Assembly (NCBI GenBank): GCA_030654635.1
Contig: JAURXE010000460.1
Location: 1-7,687, forward strand
Direction: 5' to 3'
DNA: 7,687 bases
DNA from: Pseudomonas sp.
Lineage (GTDB): Bacteria > Pseudomonadota > Gammaproteobacteria > Pseudomonadales > Pseudomonadaceae
Position numbers and translations under genes: made by a program. Below are positions 6,757-7,687 of this stretch, piece by piece (positions within the stretch are counted from its first letter, which is position 1; each line of letters starts with the position of its first letter). The notes under the pieces are model-generated. The model was given only the letters and a program-made list of their open reading frames with translations. It did not search any database and was not told the origin of the DNA.

Positions 6757-7572
6757 TCACTTCGGAAACAGCAGCGTCACCGCCGCCCGCGCACCCCAAC
6801 CTTGGGCGCCATCTTCCGGGCTGTCTGCCCAGTAGCGCGGGCCAACCTGAATGCTCAAGGGCTGGCCGCCAATTTTCAGAATCTGGCTGACAAACAGGTT
6901 CACCGGTACCGACCACTCCCGGCTTTGCCAGTCGTAGGTGGACTCGGTGTTCAGCCCAAAGCTGGTGTAGGTGTGGGTGGTGTACACCAGGAAGGGTTGC
7001 AGAAAGGTAGCGTTGACCTTTTCTTTGTCATCCGGTGGGCTGCCATCCAGGCCCCAGATATGGTTGGCCAGAATGCCGCGTGTCCAGCCATCCGATTGCT
7101 TCAGTGCCACCACCGTTGGCCCCGCGCCCCATTGCTCGTTACTGAGCAATTCATCGCTGCCGGTCGGAATCAGGATTGCCGGGCCAGCACCCAGAATCCA
7201 GCCACTCTCGGTGGGTTGTTTGGGCGAGAAGAAAAAGCTCTGGGTCACATCGCCCATCCCGGATTTATCCGCCAGGCCATCCGGCGCCAAGCCGTGCTGA
7301 TCGATCAGCGGCAAAATGGTGCGTGAAATCAGATTCCAGTCTTCGTTTAAGTCGAACGGCAGCACCGGCTGAATATTGGTCACGCTGTGCATGCCGTCAC
7401 CGGTTGGACCCATTTTCTGGTCCCAGTTGTATTGCGCCGGCAGGCTGTATAACGCCGCCACCGGGTTGTTTACCTGCTTAGCCAACTCGGCGGCACTGGT
7501 TTCAGCCTGCGCCGCACCACTCAACAGCGATAAAACGGCTGCGGTTAGCAGCGTGATTAGTTGTTTAGGCAT
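6757..7572 (-). CDS. Probable outer-membrane beta-barrel (transporter-like) protein
   Basis: A 271-residue exported protein. A clear Sec signal peptide (MPKQLITLLTAAVLSLLSGAAQA) is followed by an AQA cleavage site near residue 23. The mature part has many alternating polar/aromatic stretches (GWILGAGPAILIPTG, WGAGPTVVALKQ, FLQPFLVYTTHTYTSFGL, LSIQVGPRYW) and ends in a beta-like strand (ARAAVTLLFPK). This resembles the group annotated in Pseudomonas as 'transporter' or 'neuromedin U', related to the Phenol_MetA_deg barrel family. The substrate is unknown. The ATG at 7572 gives a standard signal peptide; a GTG two codons upstream (7578), with AAGG five bases before it, is an alternative start. 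It sits directly after an intrinsic terminator and precedes the DUF1254 lipoprotein gene. Confidence 0.82.
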   Translation of the reverse strand: MPKQLITLLTAAVLSLLSGAAQAETSAAELAKQVNNPVAALYSLPAQYNWDQKMGPTGDGMHSVTNIQPVLPFDLNEDWNLISRTILPLIDQHGLAPDGLADKSGMGDVTQSFFFSPKQPTESGWILGAGPAILIPTGSDELLSNEQWGAGPTVVALKQSDGWTRGILANHIWGLDGSPPDDKEKVNATFLQPFLVYTTHTYTSFGLNTESTYDWQSREWSVPVNLFVSQILKIGGQPLSIQVGPRYWADSPEDGAQGWGARAAVTLLFPK

Positions 7573-7595
7573 AATCACCCAGACCTTTTTTGGTC

Positions 7596-7642
7596 AAAAA
7601 AAACTGCTGCCGGTACAACCTTTGGGGCGGTACCGGCAACAG
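7596..7642 (-). terminator. Intrinsic terminator of the right-edge gene
   Basis: Read on the minus strand, CTGTTGCCGGTAC (7642-7630) pairs with GTACCGGCAGCAG (7616-7604) as a 13-bp stem with one G-U wobble and a 13-base loop, followed at once by eight T's (7603-7596). It lies 11 bases after the stop codon of the gene running off the right edge, and 24 bases before the start of the outer-membrane protein gene. Confidence 0.88.
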
Positions 7643-7652
7643 CTTCGCGGTG

Positions 7653-7687
7653 TTACTTGATCAGCATGCTCATGTCATCGGTCACGC
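7653..7687 (-). CDS. C-terminal end of an unidentified gene (partial)
   Basis: An open minus-strand frame enters from the right edge, reads VTDDMSMLIK and stops at TAA (7655-7653). Its placement just before a strong minus-strand terminator supports a real gene end. Eleven codons are too few to name a family. It may belong to the same envelope-protein cluster as the two genes that follow. Confidence 0.5.
   Translation of the reverse strand, partial: VTDDMSMLIK

Noticed and set aside
6523..7326. 267-codon plus-strand frame across the lipoprotein and outer-membrane protein genes.
   Set aside because: It spans two well-supported minus-strand genes and has low-complexity composition typical of an antisense shadow frame.

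Overview
The window looks like a chromosomal segment of a Pseudomonas-type gammaproteobacterium. The evidence is the high G+C content, a PutA of the short form that starts directly with the helical N-terminal region (no ribbon-helix-helix DNA-binding domain), and several chemoreceptor genes close together. This assignment comes from recognising protein families, not from a database search.

Layout, left to right. At the left edge, on the minus strand, is the first ~143 codons of putA (proline catabolism). The frame is closed by an in-frame TAG exactly where the family has a lysine (LTGK-V-V), and codons resembling PutA continue beyond it to the window edge. A ~320-bp AT-richer intergenic region follows, holding repeats and an inverted repeat. 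It separates putA from a divergent, complete chemoreceptor gene (768-2405, four-helix-bundle type periplasmic sensor, two membrane segments). That gene converges on an AraC-family regulator gene (minus strand, 3173-2424). The arrangement suggests, without proving, that the regulator acts on the neighbouring proline genes, as the AraC-type activator PruR does in P. aeruginosa.

Divergent from the AraC gene is a two-gene plus-strand operon (3354-5146). The first gene is a chemoreceptor reduced to a short membrane hairpin plus the signalling domain, with no ligand-binding domain. The second overlaps it by ATGA and encodes a membrane-anchored helical protein that resembles the nitrate/nitrite-sensing (NIT) domain family. 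Together they look like a split chemoreceptor: sensor and signalling halves encoded as separate, translationally coupled proteins. Upstream lies a good match to a sigma-54 (-24/-12) promoter, CTGGCCAGTATCTTGCT, with correct GG/GC spacing, and inverted repeats that could be enhancer or operator sites. This operon is the most interesting part of the window.

The right third is a minus-strand cluster: the last codons of an unidentified gene at the right edge, a strong intrinsic terminator, a gene for a signal-peptide-bearing probable outer-membrane protein (7572-6757), and a DUF1254/DUF1214 lipoprotein gene (6704-5226). The cluster ends at a perfect 10-bp-stem terminator between the two convergent transcription units. 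No tRNA, rRNA, insertion sequence, CRISPR array or phage gene is visible.
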